A stretch of 64,000 bases of DNA, taken from Scilla litardierei (Eukaryota > Streptophyta > Magnoliopsida > Asparagales > Asparagaceae). Positions 1-10,035 of this stretch are shown piece after piece (position 1 is the stretch's first letter; every line of letters starts with the position of its first letter). Below the pieces are notes generated by a model. It worked only from the letters and a program-made list of their open reading frames with translations. It was not told where the DNA came from and ran no database searches. Made by a program: the position numbers and the translations under genes. The DNA lies in assembly GCA_030789695.1 (NCBI GenBank), contig CM061142.1:603889659-603953658 (forward strand). The letters are read 5' to 3'.

Positions 1-507
1 GACTCAAACGACGCACGAAGTGCGACTCCCCCAAGCTGAAGCTTGCATTGCCCTCAATGCAATAGAATTAAATACGGGAGGGCAATAAATAAGGGGGGAA
101 TACGCACATACACAAAAACACACGAAAGACAAGAAAATCAAACAAACGAAAATGAAAATAAGAAATAGAGATAAAAATCACACCACATGACAAATAAACG
201 GAAAATAAAAATCACACCAAACGAGACACAAAGAAAAACGAAACACGACAGCACACAGAAAAATTTGACCTCCCCAAGCTAGACGTGACAGTGCTAGCGA
301 GATGATATGATCTTGAAAATGCAGAGATATGCAAGGGGGGTCAATAAAAGAAAAGAAAGGAAATAGAAAAATAAAAAATAAAAAATAATAATAAAGAAGG
401 GACTCGACACGTGAATGAGTCCTCCCCCCCAGCAGTGGTAAAGTAGGGCCCCGCAAGGACAGATGGGCACTAAAATTAGGGGGAGGCAAAAGCTGGATGG
501 GAAAGTA
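1..507 (-). other. 3' noncoding tail of element A with polypurine-like tracts
   Basis: There is no coding signal here. On the minus strand AGCTTGGGGGAG (about 26-37) and AGCTTGGGGAGG (about 271-282) resemble the polypurine tracts that prime plus-strand synthesis in gypsy elements. The first is preceded by a short stretch with the pattern TTGAGGGCAATGC, matching the TTGAGGACAATGTG stretch in front of one of the tracts in element B. The rest is A/T-rich with several near-homopurine runs. Confidence 0.5.
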
Positions 508-897
508 TCAAGCAGAGGCACCACCATCTGGGGGTGGTGATGGGGGCCTGTGCTGAGGACCAGGAGTGGTTGGGGGTGGGATGTGAAGCTCGGACACATC
601 GGGTGGGTCAGTGCGAATGTGACGAATGAGGCTTTGAAGGACAGGTAAGTCACGCTCGACGGACTCCTGAGTTGCCCGGCCACCAGCACCAGCTAGGAGG
701 AGCATGGACATGAAGCGGTCGGCTTGGTCGTCGTCATGGAATGACACCTCGTATTCGGCATCGCCAATGTAAACGGGGTCAGGGGCGCGTGGGGTGGTGG
801 TGGCGGGTTGGGTGGTGGTTTGTGTGCGACGAGCGCGACGGGTGGGCCTAGGGTTGGAAGAGCTGGCGTCGGTGGGCTTAGCACGGCGAGGAGGCAT
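508..897 (-). CDS. Small Pro/Thr/Arg-rich ORF in the env-like position of element A
   Basis: This is a 129-aa ORF starting at the ATG at 897-895 (MPPRRAKP...). The frame is open further upstream only without an ATG. The N-terminal third is basic and rich in Ser/Thr/Pro. The middle has an acidic segment (FHDDDQADRF), and the C-terminal tail is proline-rich. I recognise no domain. Its place between the gag-pol side and the 3' polypurine tract is where Athila elements carry an env-like or additional ORF, and its basic N-terminus fits the general look of such ORFs, but it is far shorter than an intact one. A TATA-like TATATATA lies about 430 nt upstream, so it may be read from its own promoter. 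It may also be a truncated remnant. Confidence 0.45.
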   Translation of the reverse strand: MPPRRAKPTDASSSNPRPTRRARRTQTTTQPATTTPRAPDPVYIGDAEYEVSFHDDDQADRFMSMLLLAGAGGRATQESVERDLPVLQSLIRHIRTDPPDVSELHIPPPTTPGPQHRPPSPPPDGGASA

Positions 898-1326
898 TGT
901 GCGGGAATCGTGTGTGTGTATGAGTGTATGCAAAATACGATGAATACACACAAACACGACAAATGAGCAAAATGAAAATCTAGGGCAAAATAAAAATAAA
1001 AATTTAACTAAGGAGCGAGGTTACCCAATTAAGATGAAGATCGTTGCTCGTAGACGCCCCAACGCAACGCAACAGGAGCACGTGTGAAGCCGCGGCGAAT
1101 CCTTCCAGCAATTTCGAAAATGGGGGAAAATGGGCGAAAATTAGGGCTTGAAGTGGGTGAGATCAAAGAAGAAGGGGAAGAAATTGATGGAAAGATGAAA
1201 AAGGAGAGTGGAGAGATTGATTTGGGTCGGCTGAGAGGAAGAGCGAGGTCGGGCGAAGGCGGAGAAGGCGAAAAGGCAATCGGAATTTCGAAACTGGCGA
1301 GGGAGGAACGAACGGGCGGAGGGCGA

Positions 1327-1612
1327 TATATATAGGATTTTAAGTCGAACCGATCGGATGAAAAGTCACCCGATCGGTTGACCTTTAGGTCAAAATTGGT
1401 GCAGGAAGAAACGCTACAGGCGAACCGGTCGGGTGATAACTCACCTGATCGGTTGGCCGCTCCACAGATTTTCCCGAAAGTTTGGTACAGCTCACCCGGT
1501 CTGTCACCCGATCGCTCTGCGTACCACCCGGTTGGTTCGTTGAGTGACTGATACGGCCGGCAGCTGATACATCCCAACCGATCGGGTGAGTTATCACCCG
1601 ATCGGTTGGGGC
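1327..1612 (-). promoter_or_regulatory. Internal palindrome cluster plus TATA box upstream of the second ORF of element A
   Basis: On the minus strand, paired palindromes built on ACCCGATCGGGT lie at about 1573-1612, 1485-1540, 1430-1466 and 1348-1383. The best pair (1574-1609) is two inverted 16-mers, CCAACCGATCGGGTGA and its complement, separated by four bases. Directly downstream is TATATATA (1327-1334), followed by a pyrimidine-rich leader leading to the ATG at 897. The same order (palindromes, TATA, leader) occurs in the LTR of this element. I infer an internal subgenomic promoter; no transcript evidence is available. Confidence 0.5.
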
Positions 1613-1806
1613 CTTGTTTTCTGCAAAAGTGCACAAACGGCCTTAGTCCCTCAACGGAAATTCTTGCGGCTGGAATTATTTATTAAAATAGATGAAATAA
1701 AATTAAGAAAAATTACTAAAAAGTGGAAACAAAAGTTTAGAACATGGGTTGCCTCCCATGAAGCGCTTTTGTTTAACGTCGTTGGCTCGACGCCCGTTGA
1801 TGATGT

Positions 1807-4539
1807 TCAAGGCGGACGATAGTGGTGATGCCCAAAGTGTGGCATCGCTTCAGATTCTCCCTTTGCAGTAGTCGACGGTGACAAGAGAACTTGCTCGACT
1901 ACCCTCCCTTTGTTGACGGGGTCCGGGGGCTTCTCCCTCATATTGGCGTCTACCGCCATTCGCGTTAGGATTCGGACCCCATCCCCGGTGAGCCCCATGG
2001 GCTCTTTGCCTTTTCTCCTCGTAGGAGGAGCTTTTGGGAATCCGGGAGGGATCACATGTCGGGCGACCACCTCATCAGCAACTTCTTTCTTTGGTGAGCC
2101 ACCTTGCTCTCCAACATCTCCCAAGTGGTCGGGGGGATTTCTCGAGAGAATCTCCCAGGAGCCTGCCTCCGCAGCTCTCTCTTCTTCCAGCTCCAGCGCA
2201 TTGATACTAGGATCATCCGGAGGATCGGGGTGCCTCATTGACAACCCTAAGTCGAATTTGACTTTCTCTTGGCCGACGTTGAGGGAAAGCTTCCGATTCT
2301 TCACGTCTATCAAAACACCGGCGGTTGCCATAAAGGGTCGTCCAAGGATAATAGGGGTGTGCTTATCTTCCGGCATGTCCATCACCACAAAATCCACCGG
2401 TACTTGTACTCCACTCACATCAACGGGGAGGTCGTCTACTACTCCCACCGGATACTTGACCGAACGGTCAGCAAGCTGTAATGTCATGCCGGTGGGCTCC
2501 AAATCTCCCATCCCCATTCTCTTGTATAACGACAGGGGCATTAGACTGACGCTCGCTCCTAGATCAACGAGCGCCCTCTGGATTCGCACTTCCCCAATCG
2601 AACAAGGGATGGAGAAACTTCCTGGGTCTTTAAGCTTGGGCGGACTTGCTCGCTGGATAAGAGCACTACATTCCGCCGTCAGAACGACCTTCTCTTTTCT
2701 AGAACCCTTTGTCACCAAATCCTTGAGGAATTTCGCGTAGGAGGGTATCGTCTCTATAGCTTCAAGGAAGGGTATTTGCAGGCTTAGATCTTTAACCATG
2801 GCAAAGAATTTGCCATACTTCTTGTCTACTTGGGCCTGGGCTAACCGTTGCGGAAAAGGCACAACGGGCTTGAATACCCGGAGGTTCCCTTCCTCATCCT
2901 TTTTCTTCTCCTCTCCATGGATTCCCTCCGGAATAGTTGGCTTTGGCGACGAAGCACCGTCGTCATTTAATTTTTCAATTGGTCGCTCCACGACCAACGG
3001 TGCTTCGGGCTCCTCGGGGGGCACTCTCGAGGGGATTTGCGTTCCGCTCCTCAAGACGATATCGGTGACGTTGGCATGCTCATGTGTGAGCGCCAAGGTT
3101 TGATTAGCCCCCCTCGGGTTCACCTCAAGCTGTGGCGGTAATAGATTCTGCGGCCTCTGAAGGTTCGCCACTTGCAACCCCAGCTGGGTTACCTGATCAG
3201 TGAGAACTCTCTGTCCCATCTCCAGCTTTAGATTTATCTTCTCCTGGTTGGCGATGTATTGAGTCAAGAGTGACTCAACTGGAGAGATTGCCCTCTGCTG
3301 TCCATATTGCTGCTGGATGGGCTGCTGATTCCTTTGAGCATACTGCTGATACTGTTGTGGAGGTTGTTGCTGCTGAAATTGCTGCTGCTGAAACTGCTGC
3401 TGCTGAAGCCTAGCCGGCTGATATATATGTTGTTGTTGTTGTTGAGTCGGCTGCTGATACGGTGCCCGGTAGCTAAGGTTGGGATGATTCCGATTGTTTG
3501 GAGAGTAGGCCGGGTTGGAGTTGGTTCGTGGTGGAAAAGGCACATTCCCCGTAGGATTGTAAAATAATGCGCTTGCCTGATCCAACGGTGGTGAGATGTC
3601 ACCACCGTCGAATTCTCCAAAGACTTCGGATTCCACCGTAGCAATCTGTTGTGTACCGGCGCCACCGGCGCCTACCATCAATGCGGAGATCTGGGTCGAC
3701 AGCAAGTCAAACTTGCTGGATAATTTGTCGACGTCCTCGACCCGGTGGATGCCTCCAGATCTAGGTGTGGCTCTCTCGTCACACCACCGCTCATTGTTAG
3801 ATGTCATATTCTCCAGAATCTGTCCGGCATCTTCTTCGCTTCTTGACATAAAGGACCCTCCAGCCGCGGCATCCATGGAAGATTTCAAATCGTCCCTCAA
3901 CCCATTATAGAACAGATTTATGATCTGCCACTTGGGGAGCTCATGGTGGGGACATCTCCGCTGCATCTCCTTGTATCTGGTCCAGGCTTCGTGCAGAGAC
4001 TCGTGGCTGGCCTGGGAGAAGGTGGAGATCTCACTCCTCAGCTTCATGGTCTTCCTCGGAGGAAAGAACTTTGTCAGGAAAGCATTTGAAAGCTTCTCCC
4101 AGGTGTTGAATGTATTCGGGTCCTTCCCCCTAAGCCACAGCTTGGCCTTATCTCGCAGAGAGAAGGGGAATAGCTTCAGACGGATCGCCTCAGTTGTGAC
4201 ACCGTTTATCCGGAAGGTGTCACATTTCTCCAAGAAGGAGTCCAAATGTTCAATCGGGCTCTCCATGGGTTCACCCGAAAATTGATCCTGCTGGATCCAC
4301 GTCACCAAAGATGGCTTAAGCTCGAAGCTTTGAGCCGTAATAGCAGGAGGACGGATGGCGGAGGTGGACTCGATGGATGGCATCGAGTACTCCAGCAGGG
4401 ACTTGTGAGGTGGGGTGTTTTCCCCCATGGTTTCAGGATCCTCTCTTCTTCGCTTCTCGACGGCAAAACGCCTTAGGGTGGCGTTTATCTCTGGATCAAC
4501 GGGAATCAAGTCGTCGAGACTTCTTGAACTCCTACGCAT
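1807..4539 (-). CDS. Gag-protease polyprotein of element A (no reverse transcriptase)
   Basis: The predicted protein has 910 aa, starting at the ATG at 4539-4537 (MRRSSRSLDDLIP...), about 185 bases after the PBS. Gag forms the capsid of the retrotransposon particle and the protease matures it. A retrotransposon Gag core (roughly residues 95-195) shows the LRDKAKLWL and NAFLTKFFPP signatures. A glutamine-rich linker (about residues 360-425) follows. A retropepsin-like domain has the active-site motif VDLGAS near residue 675, with the flap/C-terminal motif IILGRPF about 60 residues later. Asp-Leu-Gly, rather than Asp-Thr-Gly, is common in plant Athila/Tat proteases. I see no CCHC knuckle. The frame ends about 130 residues after the protease, where RT would begin in an autonomous element, and no RT follows. 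The frame is intact over 2.7 kb, so it may supply Gag, as in TR-GAG-type non-autonomous elements. Confidence 0.85.
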   Translation of the reverse strand: MRRSSRSLDDLIPVDPEINATLRRFAVEKRRREDPETMGENTPPHKSLLEYSMPSIESTSAIRPPAITAQSFELKPSLVTWIQQDQFSGEPMESPIEHLDSFLEKCDTFRINGVTTEAIRLKLFPFSLRDKAKLWLRGKDPNTFNTWEKLSNAFLTKFFPPRKTMKLRSEISTFSQASHESLHEAWTRYKEMQRRCPHHELPKWQIINLFYNGLRDDLKSSMDAAAGGSFMSRSEEDAGQILENMTSNNERWCDERATPRSGGIHRVEDVDKLSSKFDLLSTQISALMVGAGGAGTQQIATVESEVFGEFDGGDISPPLDQASALFYNPTGNVPFPPRTNSNPAYSPNNRNHPNLSYRAPYQQPTQQQQQHIYQPARLQQQQFQQQQFQQQQPPQQYQQYAQRNQQPIQQQYGQQRAISPVESLLTQYIANQEKINLKLEMGQRVLTDQVTQLGLQVANLQRPQNLLPPQLEVNPRGANQTLALTHEHANVTDIVLRSGTQIPSRVPPEEPEAPLVVERPIEKLNDDGASSPKPTIPEGIHGEEKKKDEEGNLRVFKPVVPFPQRLAQAQVDKKYGKFFAMVKDLSLQIPFLEAIETIPSYAKFLKDLVTKGSRKEKVVLTAECSALIQRASPPKLKDPGSFSIPCSIGEVRIQRALVDLGASVSLMPLSLYKRMGMGDLEPTGMTLQLADRSVKYPVGVVDDLPVDVSGVQVPVDFVVMDMPEDKHTPIILGRPFMATAGVLIDVKNRKLSLNVGQEKVKFDLGLSMRHPDPPDDPSINALELEEERAAEAGSWEILSRNPPDHLGDVGEQGGSPKKEVADEVVARHVIPPGFPKAPPTRRKGKEPMGLTGDGVRILTRMAVDANMREKPPDPVNKGRVVEQVLLSPSTTAKGESEAMPHFGHHHYRPP

Positions 4540-4723
4540 TAAAAACAACAAACACCCGTGAAGTGAAAAGTGGGAAAGAAATAGATAAGATAAGATAAAA
4601 TAAAAGTAAAAATAAAAATAAGAAAATAAAAAGGAAAAAGAAAGAATGCGAAAATTGTCGCGAGGTAGGGATGAGAGCTAGACACAGGGGTTCATGAAAT
4701 CCTAAAATAACAAGCACGTTGCC

Positions 4724-4741
4724 TCCCCGGCAACGGCGCCA
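4724..4741 (-). other. Primer binding site of element A (tRNA-Asp type)
   Basis: On the minus strand this is TGGCGCCGTTGCCGGGGA, the complement expected for the 3' end of plant tRNA-Asp and identical to the PBS of element B. It fixes the direction of the element and lies 27 bases inside the proposed LTR end, a longer spacer than the six bases seen in element B. Confidence 0.8.
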
Positions 4742-4768
4742 TAAAGCTTGACGTCCCCGCGTTGTTCG

Positions 4769-6339
4769 TGTTTGATGTGTGCTATAATATGATAGGGGGC
4801 GTGAGATTTAAATATTTGTAACCGCAAGCGCACGGTGTTGTACTGTGGCTTGGGGGTCGAACTCAGGGAGGCGTGGATGTGCTTGTGTCAAGAAGGGTCA
4901 AATTCACCCCATGGGCGAGCTAGCCCGAATCGGATAATGGATTTGTCACAGTAAAATGCAAGGGATAAACAATATAAAGGGAAAACCCGGGACTCTGGTT
5001 TCCACCCTATCATGCGATTCTCGCCGATACGGCTTACGGGTAGGATGACAATCGGAATTAGAGTCTAATGGTGAGACGTTGCCTCTGAAAGTGGAAACAG
5101 CGTCCCATGGGCCCGATATTCTGGTCGGTGCCCAGGATGATACGCCGGACTTCCCGGGTTCGGTCAGTGGGCACTCCCGTGTCCATTAACACTGACCGAC
5201 TCCGGGAGCACTAAGTTTGCAACGATGACTCCTAACGTCTCATCCTGCCGCTCCCGCGCGCTAGGATTCGACGTCTACGCTAAGGGCGTGAGCTATGGCT
5301 AGGGAGTCAACCGCCAAGTTTATTCCCCCTTGGCCCAACGGTAAAAGGCGGTCTTTTTCCCGCCGATGACAATAAAACACCCCGCGTAACCGGTAGATTC
5401 CTAATCCATATCGATTTCCTAGTCCTATGGACGCATCGGGAAGAACCCACGAAGGGGTTTCCACCAAAATCCCAGATTTGGGAACTACTCACACATATTT
5501 AGTAAAAAGCGATCTAAATAGAAATCGACCGTAAAAATCATGATCAAGCGATTGAAATGCAGTAAGAGCAATGCTAATAACACTATATTAAAGTTTGACA
5601 AAGATCGAAAAACTTACAAATGTCTGAAAAATTACAGCCGTCAAGAAAGAGAAAAAACAGTAAAAAATAACAACTCCCATTTCTGAAAAACCTAGGGGTT
5701 CTATTTATAGAATACGAAATCACCCGATCGGGTGAAAAGTCACCCGATCGGGTGACCTGCTTCGTTTCTTGGGCAGCGCAAAATAGGATCCCACCCGGTC
5801 ACCACGGCACGGTCGGTTGAGTCATGAGCTGATCGGTTGGATATTCGTGCCGTCGGGTGAACCGGTCGGTTGATCTCTCCGTGTCGTGGCTTCGGAGAAT
5901 CGGCTACAGGTGAACCGATCGGGTGAAAGTCACCCGATCGGTTGGCATTCACCGTCAGAATTACAGAGAGTTGGGGCGTTTGAACCGGTCACTGAACCGA
6001 CCGGGTGACTTCTTGGCCGCTCCAACTTGTATCCGGGTGGTGCACGTGTGCATCACCCGATCGGTTCGAGATGACCAACCGGTCGGGTGAGGGGATGAAA
6101 GATGTGATCTTCGTCGTTTGACCCTCTGGATCACGCGTGACTCCTCCCGTTGCTCCGGGGACTCTTGATATCATCGTTTTATGTCCCCTACGCCGGTAAA
6201 TTCCTGCAAAACACAAAAAACACGGAAAAGTGAAAGAAAACAAGAAAACACGGGAAAACAAATACAAGGCGGCAAAAAATACGGAAAAACACGGAAGAAA
6301 ACGTGCGCAAATATATGAAATATAAACGCACATCAAACA
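4769..6339 (-). repeat. 5' LTR of element A
   Basis: The boundaries are inferred from an inverted terminal match of TGTTTGATGTG (minus strand starting at 6339) to its complement ending at 4769, followed by the PBS. The length is about 1.57 kb. It contains, in minus-strand order, a T-rich start resembling the start of the B LTR, a palindrome cluster (6090-5720), a TATA box (5710-5701), a long leader, and ACCGTGCGCTTGCGGT near the end. An alternative 3' boundary at 4749 (ending GACGTCA) cannot be excluded, because the second LTR is outside the window. Confidence 0.65.
5701..6090 (-). promoter_or_regulatory. LTR promoter of element A: palindrome cluster and TATA box
   Basis: About eleven full or partial copies of (T)CACCCGATCGGGTGA or its AACCGATCGGGT variant occur between 6090 and 5720. 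Several form close pairs, for example at 5721-5756 and 5912-5946, with three to six bases between them. CTATAAATAG (minus strand, 5710-5701) follows at once and is a good TATA box. Transcription would start about 30 bases further on, around 5670. Confidence 0.6.
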
Positions 6340-7800
6340 CCTTAAAATTTCAGTTGACTCAGCCCACTCATTGCTGTTGGCCGCACCCAACCGATGTGTG
6401 GAGAGAGAGAGGGTGTAACACCTTGTTTTGATATTTTTTTAACATTTCTAATATGAAAAAGAACCCAAACCCTATCTCTAGCCCCTATTCCACGTGATGC
6501 TATCAGCCCCTCTCTTATTTAATTAGCTTTAGGGTATTTTTTAACCCTAGCCCATGTTTCTTCTCACAGCAAACACAACGAAACCGCCGCCTCCCACAAG
6601 TTTTCACACGCAACAACCCTAACCCACGAACGGCGTCCTCCCCTCGCCGTCAACCCACCTCCGACCTTGCCTCCGACCTCCCTTCAACTCTACACCGCCG
6701 TCGGGCCCCGCTGTTCGCTGGAATCCGCCCCGATCCACCACTGTTCGCGTAGAAATTCGCAGCAGCAGCAGCAGTGGCCACCGCCACCGCTGCCGCCGCC
6801 GTTGCGCCGCCCCCTGACCTCGCCGTGAGTCTCCCAGGCCCCGCTGCCGACTGGGTTTCCCCCTCGGGCCTCCGTTGCTTCTGAAACAGTGGTATCTCGC
6901 TGTTTTGTGTTCCCACGACATCGCAACACGTCGTATCTCCTCTTTGCCGTCCCCTCTCGCTATTGGGATCTTCCGACATCCCTCTGCTTCTCCTAGGGGT
7001 GTTTTCTGACATTACGATCATCCCCTACGACGCTCAAACGTCGTAGTCTCCGTGTACATCGACCCGTTCGTCCCGGTTCGTTGTTACGGCTTTCCAGGAG
7101 CCGTAAAACGTCTACCGGTCACTTGCTCGCTATTTGGAATCTTGTTCACTGATCTCGTCACCGTTCGAGGATTGGCAAGCGTGGAATCTAATTTTGGAAT
7201 CTGGATTAGGAGCGCGTTCTATTATTCCAACCCCTGGCGTCGCTACCCGACGCCAGTGTAGCTCTCGCGTCGTGTAAGGATAAATTTCTGAACACTTATG
7301 ACCCCCAACCAATGCATGCTAATGAAGATAAAAATCAGTAATTTAATTGGTTGATAAATCACTAACGAAGATAATTTAATTTGGGACTGTATGCTGGTGG
7401 ATTCGAGCACATAGGTAGATTGGACTGGTTGGACGGTATTTTCAAAACGACTGATTGTAGGCAAGTGAAACTTGCCAATTTGTGCTTATGGCCATGTTTT
7501 AGGCCATCTCTTGTTTTTAGCGTAAAAGATACTAGGCGACGAAATGATACTCGCCTGGACGCAACTTTAAGATCTAGCTTGACAACGAAGCTAGATCTGT
7601 CACCCTACCATGTCATTCATGCATTTTTGCCTGTCACGTTTAATTTCCATATCTGTACACTCTTTACTTTTGCACTGCCATGCATGTCACGTTTAATTTC
7701 CTTATCTGTACGCACATTAATTGTACCCATGCCATGCTATGCATCCTGATGTCAATCCATGCTTGAATGTTGCATTCGTAGCACACGCTACTTGTACTTG

Positions 7801-8018
7801 CTTGTTGAGGCTAGGCACCTGCGTTGCAGGCACAAACCTATGCCAAATACACTTCCTGGCTCGTGATCCAGAAGCGGGCTACATGTGTTGGTCAAAAGCA
7901 AATGCCCGACTTGTTGAGGCTAGGCACCTGCGTTGCAGGCACAACCCTATGCCAAATACACTTCCTGGCTCGTGATCCATAAGCGGGCTACATGTGTTGG
8001 TCAAAAGCCAATGCCTGA
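7801..8018 (+). repeat. 109-bp tandem duplication inside D solo LTR 1
   Basis: There are two head-to-tail copies (7801-7909, 7910-8018) with only a few differences. Each contains a short hairpin, CACCTGC-GTT-GCAGGC, and a copy of GCGGGCTACATGTGTTGGTC. Confidence 0.85.
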
Positions 8019-8165
8019 TTACACATAGAGGGGTAGGGTTAAGCGACCACTCAGCGTAGAAGTGTGCCCCTACAGCCACTTCAGTTGTAAGGCGTAAACT
8101 CTGAGCACGACATGTTTACTTGACTTGTAAAATCCGTGTGAATGTTTTAGTAGCTTTGCTACCCA

Positions 8166-8311
8166 TGCCATGTCATACTTGTTGCCATGTTATACTTGTT
8201 GCCATGTTATACTTGCTGCCATGTCATACTTGTTGCCATGTTATACTTGTTGCCATGTTATACTTGCTGCCATGTCATACTTATTGCATTGTCTCACTTG
8301 TTGCATCTATG
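8166..8311 (+). repeat. Minisatellite inside D solo LTR 1
   Basis: There are about eight copies of a 17-18-bp unit of the type TGCCATGTTATACTTGT, with a higher-order period of three units. The long reading frames across it are a by-product of the repeat. Confidence 0.85.
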
Positions 8312-8884
8312 CATTAAACTGCCATGTCATCGCACATTTTAGAACGGCTAGGTTGCTTTCCTTCTTTTAGTTTCCTTGCACAAGTCTCTTGTAGACTTGC
8401 TGACATGCACCCTCGTCTCTTTTAGGTGTCGCAGGTTAGTTGCTGAGCCAGAGCCCGTTGCTCAGGACGAGGTGTTTGTTGACATTGGGCCTGGGTCCAC
8501 TGTTGACGTGGAGTACGAGGACACCGGTGACCAGTCGTAGAGACTTAGTTCTGTGTTGCTTTCAGCTTAGTTCTTGTTAGGTTGTTGGTGCATAGCGCCT
8601 TTTCCTTTTCTGTACGTTTGTTATTTCTGTTGGCCATGCTTGGGCCTTTTAGACTCTTTTCAGCCTGGTGGCTTTTCTGTGATGTTGGACTTTATTTGTG
8701 GACATTCTGAGATTGGAATAAAATTATCTGTCTCTTTTATTTTATTATTATTTTTGTTCTGTATCGCATTTGCAAGGACCTATACTTGGTTATTCCAGAC
8801 GCTTTACAGACTGGAGCCTCACAGCTCCAAGTCTGAGCGGACTTTTCACGCCTCGCCTCCATTTTAGGGAAGCGGGTCGTGACA

Positions 8885-9590
8885 AGAGTGATACACAAAA
8901 TTGACAAGTTACGCACTTTGGCACATATACGACTGATGAACAATGTATAGGTGCTTGATGGTTGGCAGGTGCCTGTCTTTTGTACTTCAGTCGCCTGTAC
9001 CAAAAGCTCAAGTAAGAGTAAAGAATATATTAACTTGAGCTGTGCAGATCAGCCGTTTGTAGAAGGCTGGTCAGGCGCCTGGTGAACCACCAGTCCATGT
9101 CCTATCTTCAGCAGGCGCCTAAAGGAAGGCCAGAGACTCCAATAAGAGTTCATGGCATATGGAACATATTGGGTTAGATTCTATGATGATCCTAAGGTTC
9201 TCTACGATGGTTGATGCATATTCATGAATGAATAGGGCCATCTAATCAAGGCATTGCAAATTCCTAGACTCAAAAAGAGAAAAGCAAGTAATAAGAATTA
9301 CATGGATTACAATTTGCTTCTCCTAGAGTCTAAGTCCTTAAGCATGAGTAGCCTTGATATCCCTATCATCTTCCAAGCTTTGGCATCATTTGATGAGCTT
9401 CATTTCATCAACTTCTAGGCTTTGGCAATGCTCCTCTTGATGTCCATCCTTGCACCAAGCTTTTAGTCTCCAAAATGCCATTCTTCAATTGTTAAACATG
9501 ATACTAAAACATTGAGAGTTATTAGCAACAACATAATATTGTGATCATCATTAAAACAATATTGGTCTAAAACACCAATACCTAAAATTT
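8885..9590 (-). repeat. SIRE-like copia LTR fragment with CAGGCGCCTG palindromes
   Basis: On the minus strand the right part reads into a stretch of the type GTGTCATCATCAAAAAG (about 9610-9594) and then TAGGTATTGGTG, an arrangement typical of the polypurine/LTR junction of SIRE/Maximus copia elements. The left part holds four copies of the palindrome CAGGCGCCTG or close variants (8964-8977, about 8988-8998, 9072-9081, 9112-9121). The fragment is cut at 8884 by the D solo LTR. No coding sequence is present. Confidence 0.45.
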
Positions 9591-10035
9591 TTCCACTTTT
9601 TGATGATGACACACATTATGTAAAACATAAACAAATAAAGCACAATGCTAATAAGCTCCCCCTACTTTTATGCACCAATTGAAAATAAATAAACCGAAAA
9701 AGCTTCAAATCAATGTGACATATAATAGGTAAGGATTATATAAACCATATATCTCTTATATCTTTCTCCCCATATATGTATATATCTCGTATATGTATAT
9801 GAATGATTTACATAATCCATATCTCTCTCCCCCTTGTCATTGTCAAAAAGGTAGTCACAACATACAAGAAATAATTCTTGTCATTGATTCCCTTTAGAAA
9901 TGTGACAAAAGCCAAGAGATTAAGAGATGTTTGATACCTAATTGAAAACCTAAGTGGGTATCAATCACTATCCCATGATCCCCCTAGATCATAAAAAGGA
10001 TCAAAATGTTGACTCTTATGATCTAATACCAATTG
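9591..10035 (-). other. Short internal region of a non-autonomous copia-like element
   Basis: On the minus strand ATTGGTATTAGATC (about 10034-10021) resembles a decayed initiator-Met PBS (usual form TTGGTATCAGAGC). Two purine runs follow, AAGGGGGAGAGAG near 9835-9823 and AGTAGGGGGAGC near 9665-9654. This suggests a PBS-to-polypurine internal region of only about 450 bases. The LTR expected above 10036 does not visibly match 8885-9590, so the assignment is weak. Confidence 0.3.

Larger units (their letters stand above)
1..6339 (-). mobile_element. Element A: Athila-like Ty3/gypsy element lacking pol (partial)
   Basis: Read on the minus strand, the order is LTR (6339-4769), tRNA-Asp-type PBS (4741-4724), Gag-protease ORF (4539-1807), a conserved spacer at about 1800-1740 containing AAACAAAAGCGCTTC and GGGAGGCAACCCA, a palindrome/TATA block (1612-1327), a small ORF (897-508) and polypurine-like AGCTTGGGGGAG near position 35. 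The 3' LTR would lie beyond the window's left edge. The spacer motif and the AGCTTGGGGGA tracts are, from my knowledge, typical of the noncoding 3' half of plant Athila/Tat elements. RT, RNaseH and integrase are absent between protease and spacer, so the element is non-autonomous. The LTR shares ACCGTGCGCTTGCGGT near its 3' end with element B, suggesting one broad lineage. Confidence 0.8.
6414..8884 (+). repeat. Solo LTR, family D copy 1
   Basis: The segment starts TGTAACACC and ends GGGTCGTGACA, the usual TG...CA ends of large gypsy LTRs. No internal element sequence is attached on either side. Its last 600 bases align by eye with the last 600 of the copy at 12134-15300 (shared phrases GACCAGTC, AGCCTCACAGCTCC, GGGAAGCGGG). 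I see no clean target duplication (GAGGG before, AGAGT after). It contains a 109-bp direct duplication and a short minisatellite. The 74 bases between element A and this LTR hold nothing I recognise. Confidence 0.6.

Noticed and set aside
1029..1636. Minus-strand frames of 201 and 83 aa upstream of the small ORF of element A
   Set aside because: They translate palindromes, the TATA box and the C/T-rich leader. The repeated NRSGD and SPDR phrases come from the palindrome sequence.
1910..2740. Plus-strand frame of 276 aa opposite Gag-protease
   Set aside because: It is antisense to the protease coding frame, with low-complexity Ser/Gly composition and no motif. It is a shadow of the real frame.
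5720..6090. CRISPR-like look of short palindromic repeats with spacers
   Set aside because: The spacers are irregular in length, the repeats are degenerate, there are no cas genes and the surroundings are a plant LTR. The same applies to 62986-63640 and 36554-36868.
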